Assembly (NCBI RefSeq): GCF_002906155.1
Contig: NZ_MUJK01000012.1
Location: forward strand, 62,001-126,000
DNA from: Pseudomonas laurylsulfativorans
GTDB lineage: Bacteria > Pseudomonadota > Gammaproteobacteria > Pseudomonadales > Pseudomonadaceae
DNA length: 64,000 bases
Reading direction: 5' to 3'
Shown: positions 55,356 to 64,000 of the stretch, piece after piece
How positions within the stretch are numbered: the stretch's first letter is position 1
Layout of the letters: each line of letters opens with the position of its first letter
Position numbers and translations under genes: made by a program
Notes under the pieces: model-generated
Seen by the model: the letters and a program-made list of their open reading frames with translations, nothing else
Databases searched by the model: none
Told to the model about the DNA's origin: nothing

Positions 55356-55422
55356 TGTAGTTTTACTACAAATCTTCCGGCATTTCAGCCCGTCTAATGT
55401 ATATACGAGTAGTAAAACTACA
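55356..55422. promoter_or_regulatory. Two RccR-type operators upstream of aceE
   Basis: TGTAGTTTTACTACA (TGTAGT-N3-ACTACA, 15 bp) lies at 55356–55370. The same 14 bases TGTAGTTTTACTAC occur in inverted orientation at 55422–55409. In P. fluorescens the RpiR-family regulator RccR is reported to bind a 15-bp pseudo-palindrome at aceE, with KDPG lowering affinity. Length and location fit that site; the identity of the bound protein is inferred. Confidence 0.8.
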
Positions 55423-55568
55423 GATGAGCGGCTTGTGGCCCCCGGCTGCGTTGTGAGAATAATCGTTAAGGTTGGTCTTTTTCCAACTACAAAAGGTAAA
55501 AGCTTGATGCTGGCTGCCAAAATAAAAGAAATTTCAGCTATTTCTAACTTTTGTTCGACACTCCCTCA

Positions 55569-55595
55569 GGTAGTGGGTTTTCGAAAACCACTACA
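55569..55595. promoter_or_regulatory. Long inverted repeat upstream of glnE with RccR-like half-sites
   Basis: GGTAGT and ACTACA half-sites enclose a 15-base spacer that is itself nearly self-complementary (GTTTTCGAAAAC core). The repeat lies 33 bases before the glnE ATG. It may be a 5' UTR hairpin or a long-linker operator. Confidence 0.45.
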
Positions 55596-55628
55596 TGCAG
55601 TCGTTTGTACGCCGATCAAGGATAGACC

Positions 55629-58568
55629 ATGAGCCTCCCTTCGCTTGCTGAACTGCCCGCCATTCTCCTGCCGTTGGTCACCCGCGCCGAGCAGTCGTTC
55701 CGGGCTGCCGTCGCCTCCCTGGACGATGACCACGGGCTGTCTGCCTGGACGCCGGAACGCTGGGCACAATTTGCCCGCGTCACCGCCGCCAGCGATTTCG
55801 TGATTGAACAGTGTGTTCGTGACCCTTTGATGTTGCTGGAGTTGGTGCAGTCCGGCGAACTGGACCGCAGCTTCGCTTCCGGTGAGTTGTGCGCTCAGAT
55901 CGCGACCGCCGTGAGTGTGGCCGAGACTGAAGATCAACTCGGCCGCGCCTTGCGTCGTCAACGTGCGCGCCACCAGGTGCGGATCATCTGGCGCGACCTG
56001 GCCCGCCAGGCCGACCTCGTCCAGACCTGCCGCGACCTCTCGGACATGGCCGATGCCAGCATCGATCAGGCCTATCAGTGGTTGTACGTGCGGCATTGTC
56101 AGCAGTTCGGCGTGCCGACCGGCCGGCGCAGCGGCGAGCCGCAGCAGATGGTCATTCTCGGCATGGGCAAGCTCGGTGCCGTAGAGCTGAACCTGTCCTC
56201 GGACATCGACCTGATTTTTGCCTACCCCGAGGGCGGCGAAACCGTCGGTGTGAAGCGCGCGCTGGATAACCAGGAGTTCTTCATTCGTCTGGGCCAGCGT
56301 CTGATCAAGGCCCTGGACCCGATGACCGTCGACGGCTTTGTATTCCGCGTAGACATGCGCTTGCGTCCCTACGGTTCGGCGGGTGCCCTGGTGCTGAGCT
56401 TCAATGCACTGGAGCAGTATTACCAGGATCAGGGGCGCGACTGGGAACGCTACGCGATGATCAAGTCGCGGGTGGTGGCCGGCGATCAAGTGGCCGGCGC
56501 GCAACTGCAAGACATGCTGCGACCGTTCGTTTACCGGCGTTACCTGGACTTCTCGGCCATCGAAGCGCTGCGCACCATGAAGCAGTTGATCCAGCAGGAA
56601 GTGCGGCGCAAGGGCATGGCCGACAACATCAAGCTGGGTTCCGGCGGTATTCGCGAGGTCGAGTTTATTGCCCAGGCGTTCCAGTTGATTCACGGCGGCC
56701 GCGATTTGAGCTTGCAGCAGCGCCCACTATTAAAGGTGCTGAGCACACTGGAAGGCCAAGGTTACCTGCCGCCCGCTGTGATCAGCGAGTTGCGTGAAGG
56801 TTACGAATTCCTGCGTTACACCGAACACGCGATTCAGGCGATTGCCGATCGCCAGACGCAAATGTTGCCCGATGGCGAGCAGGATCAGGCGCGCATTGCC
56901 TTTATGCTGGGTTTCGCCAACTGGACCGCTTTCCACGAACAACTGATGTATTGGCGTGGGCGCGTGGCCTGGCACTTCGGGCAGGTGATCGCCGATCCCG
57001 ACGAAGAGCAGGGCGCCGAAAGTGAGGTGGTGGTCGGCGGTGAGTGGCTGCCGCTGTGGGAAGAGGCTCAGGACGATGAGGCCGCCTGCCGCCAACTGGA
57101 AGAGGGTGGTTTCAAGGATGCCCCCAAGGCCTTGAATGCCTTGGCCGGCTTGCGCAGCAGCCCGCAATTGAGGGCGATGCAGCGACTGGGGCGCGAACGT
57201 CTCGATGCGTTCATACCGCGTTTGCTCGCGCAGGCCGTGGAGCATGCCAATCCGGATCTGGTGTTGGAACGAGTGCTGCCGCTGGTTGAAGCCGTGGCCC
57301 GTCGTTCCGCGTACCTGGTGCTGTTGACCGAGAACCCCGGTGCGCTGCGGCGTTTGCTGACGCTGTGCGCGGCGAGCCCGTGGATTGCCGAGCAAATCAC
57401 CCGTTTTCCGCTGCTGCTCGACGAATTGCTCAACGAAGGCCGGCTGTTCAAACCGCCACTGGCGCCTGAATTGGCCGCCGAACTGCGCGAACGCCTGACG
57501 CGGATTCCCGAGGACGACCTCGAACAGCAAATGGAAGCCCTGCGCCACTTCAAGCTGGCGCATCGCTTGCGAGTAGCCGCATCGGAAATCGCCGGCAGCC
57601 TGCCGCTGATGAAAGTCAGCGACTACCTGACCTGGCTCGCCGAAGCGATTCTTGAACAGGTGCTGGCACTGGCCTGGCGCCAGACCGTGGCCAAGTACGG
57701 TACGCCGCTGCGCACCGATGGCACCTTGTGCGATCCCGGCTTCATCATTGTCGGTTATGGGAAAGTCGGCGGCCTGGAACTCGGGCATGGTTCGGACCTG
57801 GACCTGGTGTTCATCCACGACGGCGATCCGCAGGCTGAGACCGATGGACCGAAGCCCATCGATGGCGCGCAGTTTTTCACTCGTCTGGGGCAACGGATCA
57901 TTCACTTGCTGACGGCACAGACCAACTCCGGGCAGTTGTATGAAGTGGACATGCGTCTGCGGCCGTCCGGTGCGTCGGGGTTGCTGGTGAGTTCCCTGGG
58001 GGCGTTTGCCCGTTATCAGGAGAACGAAGCCTGGACCTGGGAACACCAGGCGCTGGTGCGGGCGCGAGTGCTGGTGGGCAGTCAGGATGTCGGCCAGGCC
58101 TTCGAGAAAGTCCGTGCCGCGATATTGGGCAAGACGCGAGATCTGCCGACCCTGCGCCAAGAGGTCAGCGAGATGCGCGCCAAGATGCGCGATAACCTCG
58201 GCAGCAAGAGCACGGCGGCCGGCACCGGGGCAAATGCCTTCGAAGCCACGGCGCCGTTCGATATCAAGCAGGACGCCGGAGGTATCGTCGATATTGAATT
58301 TATGGTGCAATACGCGGCCCTGGCGTGGTCCGAAACACACCCGCCATTGCTGCGCTGGACGGACAACATCCGCATTCTGGAAGAGCTGGAGCATGAAGGG
58401 CTGATGCCCGTCGAAGATGCCGGCCTGTTGCGTGAAGCGTATAAAGCTTACCGCTCCGCCGCCCACCGGCAGGCTCTGCAGAAGAACCCGGGGGTGATAC
58501 CGGCTGACCAGTTCGCGGACGAACGGCGGCAGGTCATGCGGATCTGGCGTGAGCTGGGGCTAGGCTGA
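55629..58568 (+). CDS. glnE: Bifunctional glutamine synthetase adenylyltransferase/adenylyl-removing enzyme
   Basis: The 979-residue protein has two nucleotidyltransferase domains. The N-terminal one (adenylyl-removing) has LSSDIDLIFAYPEGG and the C-terminal one (adenylylating) has GHGSDLDLVFIHDGD. Helical regulatory domains lie between and after them. It sets glutamine synthetase activity in response to PII and glutamine. ATG 55629 is preceded by AAGGAT, a good ribosome site. Confidence 0.97.
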   Translation: MSLPSLAELPAILLPLVTRAEQSFRAAVASLDDDHGLSAWTPERWAQFARVTAASDFVIEQCVRDPLMLLELVQSGELDRSFASGELCAQIATAVSVAETEDQLGRALRRQRARHQVRIIWRDLARQADLVQTCRDLSDMADASIDQAYQWLYVRHCQQFGVPTGRRSGEPQQMVILGMGKLGAVELNLSSDIDLIFAYPEGGETVGVKRALDNQEFFIRLGQRLIKALDPMTVDGFVFRVDMRLRPYGSAGALVLSFNALEQYYQDQGRDWERYAMIKSRVVAGDQVAGAQLQDMLRPFVYRRYLDFSAIEALRTMKQLIQQEVRRKGMADNIKLGSGGIREVEFIAQAFQLIHGGRDLSLQQRPLLKVLSTLEGQGYLPPAVISELREGYEFLRYTEHAIQAIADRQTQMLPDGEQDQARIAFMLGFANWTAFHEQLMYWRGRVAWHFGQVIADPDEEQGAESEVVVGGEWLPLWEEAQDDEAACRQLEEGGFKDAPKALNALAGLRSSPQLRAMQRLGRERLDAFIPRLLAQAVEHANPDLVLERVLPLVEAVARRSAYLVLLTENPGALRRLLTLCAASPWIAEQITRFPLLLDELLNEGRLFKPPLAPELAAELRERLTRIPEDDLEQQMEALRHFKLAHRLRVAASEIAGSLPLMKVSDYLTWLAEAILEQVLALAWRQTVAKYGTPLRTDGTLCDPGFIIVGYGKVGGLELGHGSDLDLVFIHDGDPQAETDGPKPIDGAQFFTRLGQRIIHLLTAQTNSGQLYEVDMRLRPSGASGLLVSSLGAFARYQENEAWTWEHQALVRARVLVGSQDVGQAFEKVRAAILGKTRDLPTLRQEVSEMRAKMRDNLGSKSTAAGTGANAFEATAPFDIKQDAGGIVDIEFMVQYAALAWSETHPPLLRWTDNIRILEELEHEGLMPVEDAGLLREAYKAYRSAAHRQALQKNPGVIPADQFADERRQVMRIWRELGLG

Positions 58569-58596
58569 AACGGGATATTCGATACGCCAATATTCC

Positions 58597-58739
58597 CTGT
58601 AGGAGCGAGCCTGTGGCGAGGGGGCTTGCCCCCGTTTGAGTGCGTAGCACTCACAAGATCTTTGGTACATCAGAGTTTTTGGGGCTGCTTTGCAGCCCAA
58701 CGGGGGCAAGCCCCCTCGCCACAAGCTCGCTCCCACGGT
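58597..58739. repeat. Composite inverted repeat with nested REP variants between glnE and waaF
   Basis: Two arms of about 40 bases pair almost perfectly: left GAGCGAGCCTGTGGCGAGGG plus GGCTTGCCCCCGTT, right its complement. The central ~65 bases contain two smaller hairpins, GAGTGCGTAGCACTC and GGGCTGCTTTGCAGCCC. The GAGCGAGC and GGGGCTTGCCCCC cores belong to different REP families, so one element appears nested in another. Confidence 0.8.
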
Positions 58740-58811
58740 AGATCTACGGTGTTTTGTAGAATTCTCGAGGCGGGGAGGCGTAGGCCTCCCCGGTTCGTTT
58801 ATGGAAACCAC

Positions 58812-59846
58812 ATGAAAATTCTGATCGTTGGGCCCAGTTGGGTCGGTGACATGGTGATGGCGCAGACACTTTTCCAGTGTCTGAAACAACGCCACCCGCA
58901 ATGCGAAATCGACGTGCTGGCCCCCGAGTGGAGCCGGCCGATTCTTGAGCGCATGCCCGAAGTTCGCCAGGCCTTGAGCTTTCCGCTCGGTCACGGTGTC
59001 CTGGAACTGGCGACGCGTCGGCGCATCGGTAAATCCCTGACTGGCCAGTACGACCAGGCGATCCTGTTGCCCAATTCCCTGAAGTCGGCGCTGGTGCCGT
59101 TCTTTGCCGGTATCCCGAAGCGCACGGGCTGGCGTGGCGAATTCCGCTATGGCTTGCTCAATGACGTGCGCACGCTGGATAAAGATCGTTATCCGCTGAT
59201 GATCGAGCGCTTCATGGCCCTGGCTTACGAGCCGGGCGTCGAGTTGCCAAAACCCTATCCGCGTCCGACGCTACAGATCGACCCGGTAACCCGTGAAGCG
59301 GCGCTGGCGAAGTTCGGCCTGACCCTCGACCGTCCCGTGTTGGCCCTGTGCCCCGGCGCCGAGTTTGGCGAGTCCAAGCGCTGGCCGTCCGAGCATTACG
59401 CCAAGGTCGCCGAAGCGAAGATCCGCGAAGGCTGGCAAGTCTGGCTGTTCGGTTCGAAAAACGACCACGCCGTGGGTGAAGACATCCGCGCGCGGCTGAT
59501 TCCCGGCCTGCGTGAAGAGTCTGTCAACCTCAGCGGCGGCACCTCCCTGGCCGAAGCCATTGACCTGCTGTCCTGTGCCGATTCTGTGGTGTCCAACGAC
59601 TCCGGCCTGATGCACGTCGCCGCCGCGCTGAATCGTCCGCTGGTCGCGGTCTACGGTTCAACTTCGCCGGGTTTCACGCCACCGTTGGCCGAGCATGTGG
59701 AAATCGTACGCCTGGGCATCGAGTGCAGTCCGTGCTTCGACCGCACCTGCCGTTTCGGTCATTACAACTGCCTGCGCCAGCTCATGCCGCAGGCGGTGAA
59801 CGAAGCCTTGCAGCGGTTGCAAGGCACTGTGGTCGAGGTCAAATAG
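58812..59846 (+). CDS. waaF: ADP-heptose:LPS heptosyltransferase II
   Basis: The 344-residue GT9 enzyme begins MKILIVGPSWVGDMVMAQ. It carries the nucleotide-sugar blocks LCPGAEFGESKRWP and VSNDSGLMHVAAAL. It adds the second heptose to the LPS inner core on the cytoplasmic face. It opens a tightly packed core operon: only one base separates it from waaC. Confidence 0.95.
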   Translation: MKILIVGPSWVGDMVMAQTLFQCLKQRHPQCEIDVLAPEWSRPILERMPEVRQALSFPLGHGVLELATRRRIGKSLTGQYDQAILLPNSLKSALVPFFAGIPKRTGWRGEFRYGLLNDVRTLDKDRYPLMIERFMALAYEPGVELPKPYPRPTLQIDPVTREAALAKFGLTLDRPVLALCPGAEFGESKRWPSEHYAKVAEAKIREGWQVWLFGSKNDHAVGEDIRARLIPGLREESVNLSGGTSLAEAIDLLSCADSVVSNDSGLMHVAAALNRPLVAVYGSTSPGFTPPLAEHVEIVRLGIECSPCFDRTCRFGHYNCLRQLMPQAVNEALQRLQGTVVEVK

Positions 59847-59847
59847 C

Positions 59848-60909
59848 TTGCGGGTTCTGTTGATCAAGACATCTTCGCTGGGCGACGTCATTCACGCGTT
59901 GCCGGCGTTGACCGACGCGGCGCGGGCGATTCCCGGCATCAAATTCGACTGGGTGGTGGAAGAAGGCTTTGCCGAGATCCCGACCTGGCATCCGGCGGTG
60001 GGCAAGGTGATTCCGGTGGCGATCCGTCGCTGGCGAAAAAACATCTGGCAGACCATCAAGAGCGGTGAGTGGAAGCGCTTCAAGCAAAGTGTGCGCTCCA
60101 CCCAATATGACTTGGTGATCGACGCCCAGGGCTTGTTGAAAAGCGCCTGGCTGACCCGTTACGTCAAGGCTCCGGTGGCTGGCCTCGATAAAAACTCGGC
60201 GCGCGAGCCCATCGCTGCGCGCTTTTACGATCGACGTCTGGCCGTTGCCCGTGGGCAGCATGCGGTGGAGCGAGTGCGTCAGTTGTTCGCCATCGCGCTG
60301 GGCTATGACTTGCCCAAGGGGCTGGGCGACTACGGCTTGAGCGTCGAGCGTCTGGTGGAGCTGCCGCGCAAGAACCCGTACGTGGTGTTTCTGCACGGGA
60401 CCACCTGGGACACCAAGCACTGGCCCGAAGCCTACTGGCGCGAGCTGACCGAGCGGGTTGGCTATCTTGGCGTTGGTGTGAAACTGCCATGGGGCAATGC
60501 CGTGGAAAAGGTCCGCGCCGAGCGCATCGCCGCAGGATTCAAACACGCCGAAGTTCTGCCAAAACTGAACCTGGCCGGAGTCGGCAAGGTGCTGGCCGGC
60601 GCCCAGGCCTGCGTGGCGGTGGACACCGGTCTGGGCCATTTGGCCGCCGCGCTGGATGTGCCGACGCTGTCGCTGTTCGGCCCGACCAATCCGGGCCTGA
60701 CCGGTGCCTATGGCAAGGTGCAGATTCACCTGGCCAGCGACTTCCCTTGTGCGCCGTGCCTGCAAAAGAAATGCACCTATCAACCGACGGCCGACGATGC
60801 CCGTCAATTTGACCTGAAGCGCGAGTGGCCATTGTGCTTCACGCGTCTGAACCCTGAGCGTGTCGCCAGCCGACTGAGCACGTTGTTAATGGCTGAGGAG
60901 CTGCGCTGA
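59848..60909 (+). CDS. waaC: ADP-heptose:LPS heptosyltransferase I
   Basis: The 353-residue GT9 enzyme starts at TTG 59848 with the family N-terminus RVLLIKTSSLGDVIHALPAL. GAGG lies 10 bases upstream, inside waaF. It carries AVDTGLGHLAAALDVP and adds the first heptose to Kdo. The stop overlaps the waaG start (TGATG). Confidence 0.95.
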   Translation: MRVLLIKTSSLGDVIHALPALTDAARAIPGIKFDWVVEEGFAEIPTWHPAVGKVIPVAIRRWRKNIWQTIKSGEWKRFKQSVRSTQYDLVIDAQGLLKSAWLTRYVKAPVAGLDKNSAREPIAARFYDRRLAVARGQHAVERVRQLFAIALGYDLPKGLGDYGLSVERLVELPRKNPYVVFLHGTTWDTKHWPEAYWRELTERVGYLGVGVKLPWGNAVEKVRAERIAAGFKHAEVLPKLNLAGVGKVLAGAQACVAVDTGLGHLAAALDVPTLSLFGPTNPGLTGAYGKVQIHLASDFPCAPCLQKKCTYQPTADDARQFDLKREWPLCFTRLNPERVASRLSTLLMAEELR

Positions 60910-62030
60910 TGCAATTGGCATTTGTCCTGTACAAATATTTTCCGTTTGGCGGCTTGCAGCGCGATTTCATGCGAATCGCTCTGGAGTGCCAGAAGCGCGG
61001 TCATCAGATTCGCGTCTACACGCTGATCTGGGAAGGCGACGTGCCGCCGGGTTTCGAAGTGCTGGTGGCGCCGGTCAAGGCATTCTTTAACCATCGCCGC
61101 AACGAAAAGCTTAGTGAATGGATGGAGGCGGACCTGGCCAAGCGCCCGGTCGACCGTCTGATCGGTTTCAACAAGATGCCGGGCCTGGACGTCTACTACG
61201 CCGCCGACGGCTGCTTCGAAGACAAGGCGCAGAACCTGCGCAACTCGCTGTACCGCCGCTGGGGCCGCTATCGCCACTTCGCCGAGTACGAGCGAGCGGT
61301 GTTCGCAAAGGACGCCAAGACCGAAGTGCTGATGATTTCCGAAGTCCAGCAGCCGCTGTTCATCAAGCATTACGACACGCCGCTGGAGCGTTTCCACTTG
61401 CTGCCACCGGGTATCGCCCAAGACCGTCGCCGACCGGCCGATGCCGATGACATTCGCGCCGGGTTCCGCGCGGAATTCGATCTCAAGGACGACGAACTGC
61501 TGCTGGTGCAGATCGGCTCCGGGTTCAAGACCAAGGGCGTGGACCGCAGCCTCAAGGCGCTCGCGGCATTGCCTGCCGAGTTGAGGAAACGCACCCGACT
61601 GTTTGTAATTGGCCAGGATGACCCCAAGTTATTCCAGATGCAGAGCGCAACATTGGGGCTTGGCGACAACGTCACGTTCCTCAAGGGGCGCAGCGATATC
61701 CCGCGTTTCCTGTTGGGTGCCGATCTGTTGATCCACCCTGCGTACAACGAAAATACCGGTACCGTGCTGCTCGAAGCACTGGTGGCCGGTTTGCCGGTGC
61801 TGGTGAGCGCGGTGTGCGGTTACGCCCATTACATTGCCGAGGCCGACGCTGGCCTGGTGCTGGACGAACCGTTCGATCAGGCGCAACTGACGCAATACCT
61901 GACCGGCATGTTGAACGACGCTCAAGCAAGGGCGGCCTGGAGCCGCAATGGTCTGGCCTTCGCCGAGACGGCCGACCTCTACAGCATGCCGCAGCACGCG
62001 GCCGATGTGATTCTGGCGGAGCACGCTTAA
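60909..62030 (+). CDS. waaG: LPS core glucosyltransferase (GT4 family)
   Basis: The 373-residue protein begins MQLAFVLYKYFPFGGLQRD, typical of WaaG. It has the GT4 C-terminal motif HPAYNENTGTVLLEALVAG with the EX7E acidic pair. It adds the first hexose to the inner-core heptose. Confidence 0.94.
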   Translation: MQLAFVLYKYFPFGGLQRDFMRIALECQKRGHQIRVYTLIWEGDVPPGFEVLVAPVKAFFNHRRNEKLSEWMEADLAKRPVDRLIGFNKMPGLDVYYAADGCFEDKAQNLRNSLYRRWGRYRHFAEYERAVFAKDAKTEVLMISEVQQPLFIKHYDTPLERFHLLPPGIAQDRRRPADADDIRAGFRAEFDLKDDELLLVQIGSGFKTKGVDRSLKALAALPAELRKRTRLFVIGQDDPKLFQMQSATLGLGDNVTFLKGRSDIPRFLLGADLLIHPAYNENTGTVLLEALVAGLPVLVSAVCGYAHYIAEADAGLVLDEPFDQAQLTQYLTGMLNDAQARAAWSRNGLAFAETADLYSMPQHAADVILAEHA

Positions 62031-62837
62031 ATGAAGTTGATGCTGGCTGAACCGTTCAAGAGCCTTTGGGCCGGACGCGACCCGTTCGCCGAAGTCGAGG
62101 GGCTTAAGGGCGAGGTGTACCGCGAGCTGGAAGCACGCCGGACATTGCGCACGGAAGTCGACGGCAACGGATTTTTCGTGAAAATCCACCGCGGCATCGG
62201 CTGGGGCGAAATCTTCAAGAACCTGCTCACCGCCAAATTGCCGGTACTCGGCGCGGGCCAGGAGTGGAAGGCGATTCAGCGCCTGCAGGAAGCCGGCGTG
62301 CCGACCATGACCGCCGTCGCGTACGGCGAGAAGGGCAGCAACCCGGCCGACCAGCACTCGTTCATCGTCACCGAAGAGTTGGCGCCCACCGTCAGCCTCG
62401 AAGACTTCAGCATTAACTGGACCAAGCAGGCGCCCGAGCCAAAACTCAAGCGCGCGCTGATCGCCGAGGTCGCACGCATGACCGGCATGATGCACCGCGC
62501 CGGGGTCAACCACCGCGACTGCTACATCTGCCATTTCCTGCTGCACACCGACAAACCGGTGACCTTTGATGACTTCAAGCTCTCGGTGATCGACCTGCAC
62601 CGCGCCCAGACCCGCCCGGCTATTACCTCGCGCTGGCGCAACAAGGATCTGGCCGCGCTGTATTTTTCCGCGCTGGACATCGGCCTGACCCGCCGCGACA
62701 AATTGCGTTTTCTCAAGGGCTACTTCCAGCAACCGTTGCGGCAGATCTTGAGCGAAGAGGCCGGGCTGTTGAGCTGGCTCGATGGCAAGGCCAACAAGCT
62801 CTACGAGCGTAAACAGCGATACGGGGATGCGCTCTGA
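62031..62837 (+). CDS. waaP: LPS core heptose(I) kinase
   Basis: The 268-residue kinase-like protein has VNHRDCYICHFLL with the catalytic Asp and the metal-binding region KLSVIDLHRAQ. It phosphorylates heptose I; this step is essential in P. aeruginosa. It follows waaG directly and overlaps the next kinase gene by one base. Confidence 0.94.
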   Translation: MKLMLAEPFKSLWAGRDPFAEVEGLKGEVYRELEARRTLRTEVDGNGFFVKIHRGIGWGEIFKNLLTAKLPVLGAGQEWKAIQRLQEAGVPTMTAVAYGEKGSNPADQHSFIVTEELAPTVSLEDFSINWTKQAPEPKLKRALIAEVARMTGMMHRAGVNHRDCYICHFLLHTDKPVTFDDFKLSVIDLHRAQTRPAITSRWRNKDLAALYFSALDIGLTRRDKLRFLKGYFQQPLRQILSEEAGLLSWLDGKANKLYERKQRYGDAL

Positions 62838-63571
62838 TGTCGGGTTGGAAACTGGAGCCGGCCTACAGCGAACTGGCCGATGACTTCGGCAGCCTTGAGG
62901 CCGTGTTTGCGCTGCAAGGCGAGCGTTTGACCAAGGACCTGCTGTCGGAGGTCATTCGTGTGCAGCGCAATGGCGTCAACTATTACGTCAAACGCTACGT
63001 GGGCGCCGGAAAAGGCTTGCGCCGTTATCTCGGCAAGCCTCGGGTGAAGATGGAGTGGCAGAACCTCAAGCGCTTTGCCAAGTGGGGCATTCCCACCGCC
63101 GAAGTGGTGGCCTGGGGGCTGGAGCGGCGCGGTGCGGCTTACGCTCGCGGCGCGATGATTACCCGGGAACTGCCGCGCACCGAAGACTTGTCGGCACTGG
63201 CCGAGCGACACGATCCGAAATTGTCGGATCGCGCCTGGGTCGATGCCGTCAGTCGTCAGTTGGCGCAGTACACCCGGACCATGCACGACCACCGCTTCAC
63301 CCATAATGATCTGAAGTGGCGCAATCTGTTGATCGACGATGAGGCTCGCCTGTTTTTGATCGATTGCCCCAACGGTGATTTTTGGCGCGGTTTCTGGCTC
63401 AAGTACCGCATTACCAAGGATCTGGCGTGCCTGGACAAGGTTGCCAAGTATCAACTGTCGGCTACCCAGCGCCTGCGCTTTTACCTGCAATACCGCAACC
63501 GGACCCGGCTTAACGCCGCGGATAAAAAACGCATCCGGCACGTGGTGAGATTTTTCGAGGGACGCGAATGA
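62837..63571 (+). CDS. InaA/WaaP-family LPS core kinase
   Basis: The 244-residue protein has an eukaryotic-like kinase core with FTHNDLKWRNLLIDD and the metal-binding LFLIDCPNGDF. It matches PA5008 by position and family. It probably phosphorylates or modifies another core position. The start overlaps the waaP stop (TGATG), and its own stop overlaps the next start (ATGA). Confidence 0.87.
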   Translation: MSGWKLEPAYSELADDFGSLEAVFALQGERLTKDLLSEVIRVQRNGVNYYVKRYVGAGKGLRRYLGKPRVKMEWQNLKRFAKWGIPTAEVVAWGLERRGAAYARGAMITRELPRTEDLSALAERHDPKLSDRAWVDAVSRQLAQYTRTMHDHRFTHNDLKWRNLLIDDEARLFLIDCPNGDFWRGFWLKYRITKDLACLDKVAKYQLSATQRLRFYLQYRNRTRLNAADKKRIRHVVRFFEGRE

Positions 63572-64000
63572 CTGATTTCCTGGCCGCTGAGGACCGTGCG
63601 CTGCTTGAGCGCCATGGCCTCGGCACGTTCGAGGCGCTCTGGGCCAAGCAGCTCGATGCGGTGGACGAACCCAACACCGGTCGCGGCGGCTGGAGCAGTG
63701 TGTTTCGGCTGGATCTGGAAGGTCATGGCTACTACCTCAAGCGTCAAAGCAACTACCTGACCCGCACGTTACGCGCACCCTTCGGCGAGCCGAGCTTCGC
63801 GCGTGAGTTTCGCAACATCTCCCGTTACCGGAAGATGGGCATTCCGGCGCTGGAGGCGGTGTTCTACGGGGAGCGCAAGGTCAATGGCGAAGTCCGTGCG
63901 ATCCTGCTGACCCGTGCCCTGGATGGTTGGGACGACCTCGACTCGCTGTTGCAGCGCTGGGCTCAATTGAGCCCCGAGCAGCACTCGGAGATCCTCAAGG
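63568..64000 (+). CDS. InaA-family kinase-like protein, 3' end cut by window edge
   Basis: The first 144 residues of a further LPS-kinase-like protein are present, with RGGWSSVFRLDLEGHGYYLK as an N-lobe nucleotide-binding region and PSFAREFRNISRYRKMGIPA. The catalytic loop lies beyond the right edge. By position it corresponds to PA5007. Confidence 0.85.
   Translation, partial: MTDFLAAEDRALLERHGLGTFEALWAKQLDAVDEPNTGRGGWSSVFRLDLEGHGYYLKRQSNYLTRTLRAPFGEPSFAREFRNISRYRKMGIPALEAVFYGERKVNGEVRAILLTRALDGWDDLDSLLQRWAQLSPEQHSEILK

Noticed and set aside
58569-58811. Absence of ilvE between glnE and waaF compared with P. aeruginosa
   Set aside because: As I recall the gene order, P. putida also has waaF directly after glnE, so this is normal variation.

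Overview
The window is chromosomal DNA of a Pseudomonas, most likely of the P. fluorescens group. The evidence is high GC content, dense REP/REPIN repeats, and a gene order selO – mscK – antiporter – acyl-CoA dehydrogenase – msrA – dipA – aceF – aceE – glnE – waaF – waaC – waaG – waaP that I recognise from the PA5023–PA5009 region of P. aeruginosa. Three blocks interrupt that backbone: an aryl-polyene cluster on the left, a put locus with a toxin array in the middle, and a small cell-division/chemotaxis insert.

Positions 1–16809 hold one long minus-strand operon for an aryl polyene (APE-type, carotenoid-like outer-membrane pigment lipid). Transcribed from 16809 downward it encodes a Cys-less ketosynthase-like factor, a PlsC-type acyltransferase, two acyl carrier proteins, a membrane protein, an AMP-ligase fused to a dehydratase, a GT2 glycosyltransferase, an LpxL-like acyltransferase, an aromatic ammonia-lyase, a thioesterase, a LolA-like carrier, an MMPL exporter, a CPA-type antiporter, a flavin halogenase-like oxidoreductase, a methyltransferase, a lipoprotein, a ketosynthase, a FabA-like dehydratase and a FabG-like reductase cut by the window edge. 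Most genes overlap by 4 to 20 bases. REP doublets have landed at three of the junctions, and at one of them the repeat is read into the LolA-like signal peptide.

Positions 16810–31000 carry a ParA-like ATPase, thioredoxin 2 (trxC), a HigBA toxin–antitoxin pair with paired operators, selO, mscK, a K+/H+ antiporter, a TIGR02449/zapA pair, a chemoreceptor and an acyl-CoA dehydrogenase. Positions 31123–37139 hold divergent putA and putP, separated by 460 bp that contain five GTTGCA boxes, the known target hexamer of the PutA ribbon-helix-helix domain.

Positions 37076–44178 are the most unusual part: a tandemly duplicated array of PAAR-tipped, probably type VI-secreted, membrane-targeting toxins with small membrane immunity proteins. 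Two full toxin/immunity pairs are present. Between them lie two decayed immunity paralogues (one with a nonsense codon at a conserved Trp, one with a frameshift in a T7 run). Each is preceded by what reads as the fossil C-terminal tail of a lost toxin. The duplication carried along a 3' fragment of putP, its terminator, the toxin promoter and a small conserved ORF with a conserved leader. A 594-bp block is identical between the copies.

Positions 44390–64000 return to core genes: rlmJ, msrA, the c-di-GMP phosphodiesterase dipA, a PhoD-like phosphatase, aceF–aceE, glnE, and the LPS inner-core operon waaF–waaC–waaG–waaP plus two further InaA-type kinases, the last one cut by the window edge. The aceE/glnE divergent region contains two TGTAGT-N3-ACTACA sites matching the 15-bp aceE-type operator described for RccR. 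I saw no tRNA, rRNA, CRISPR array, prophage or intact transposase gene.
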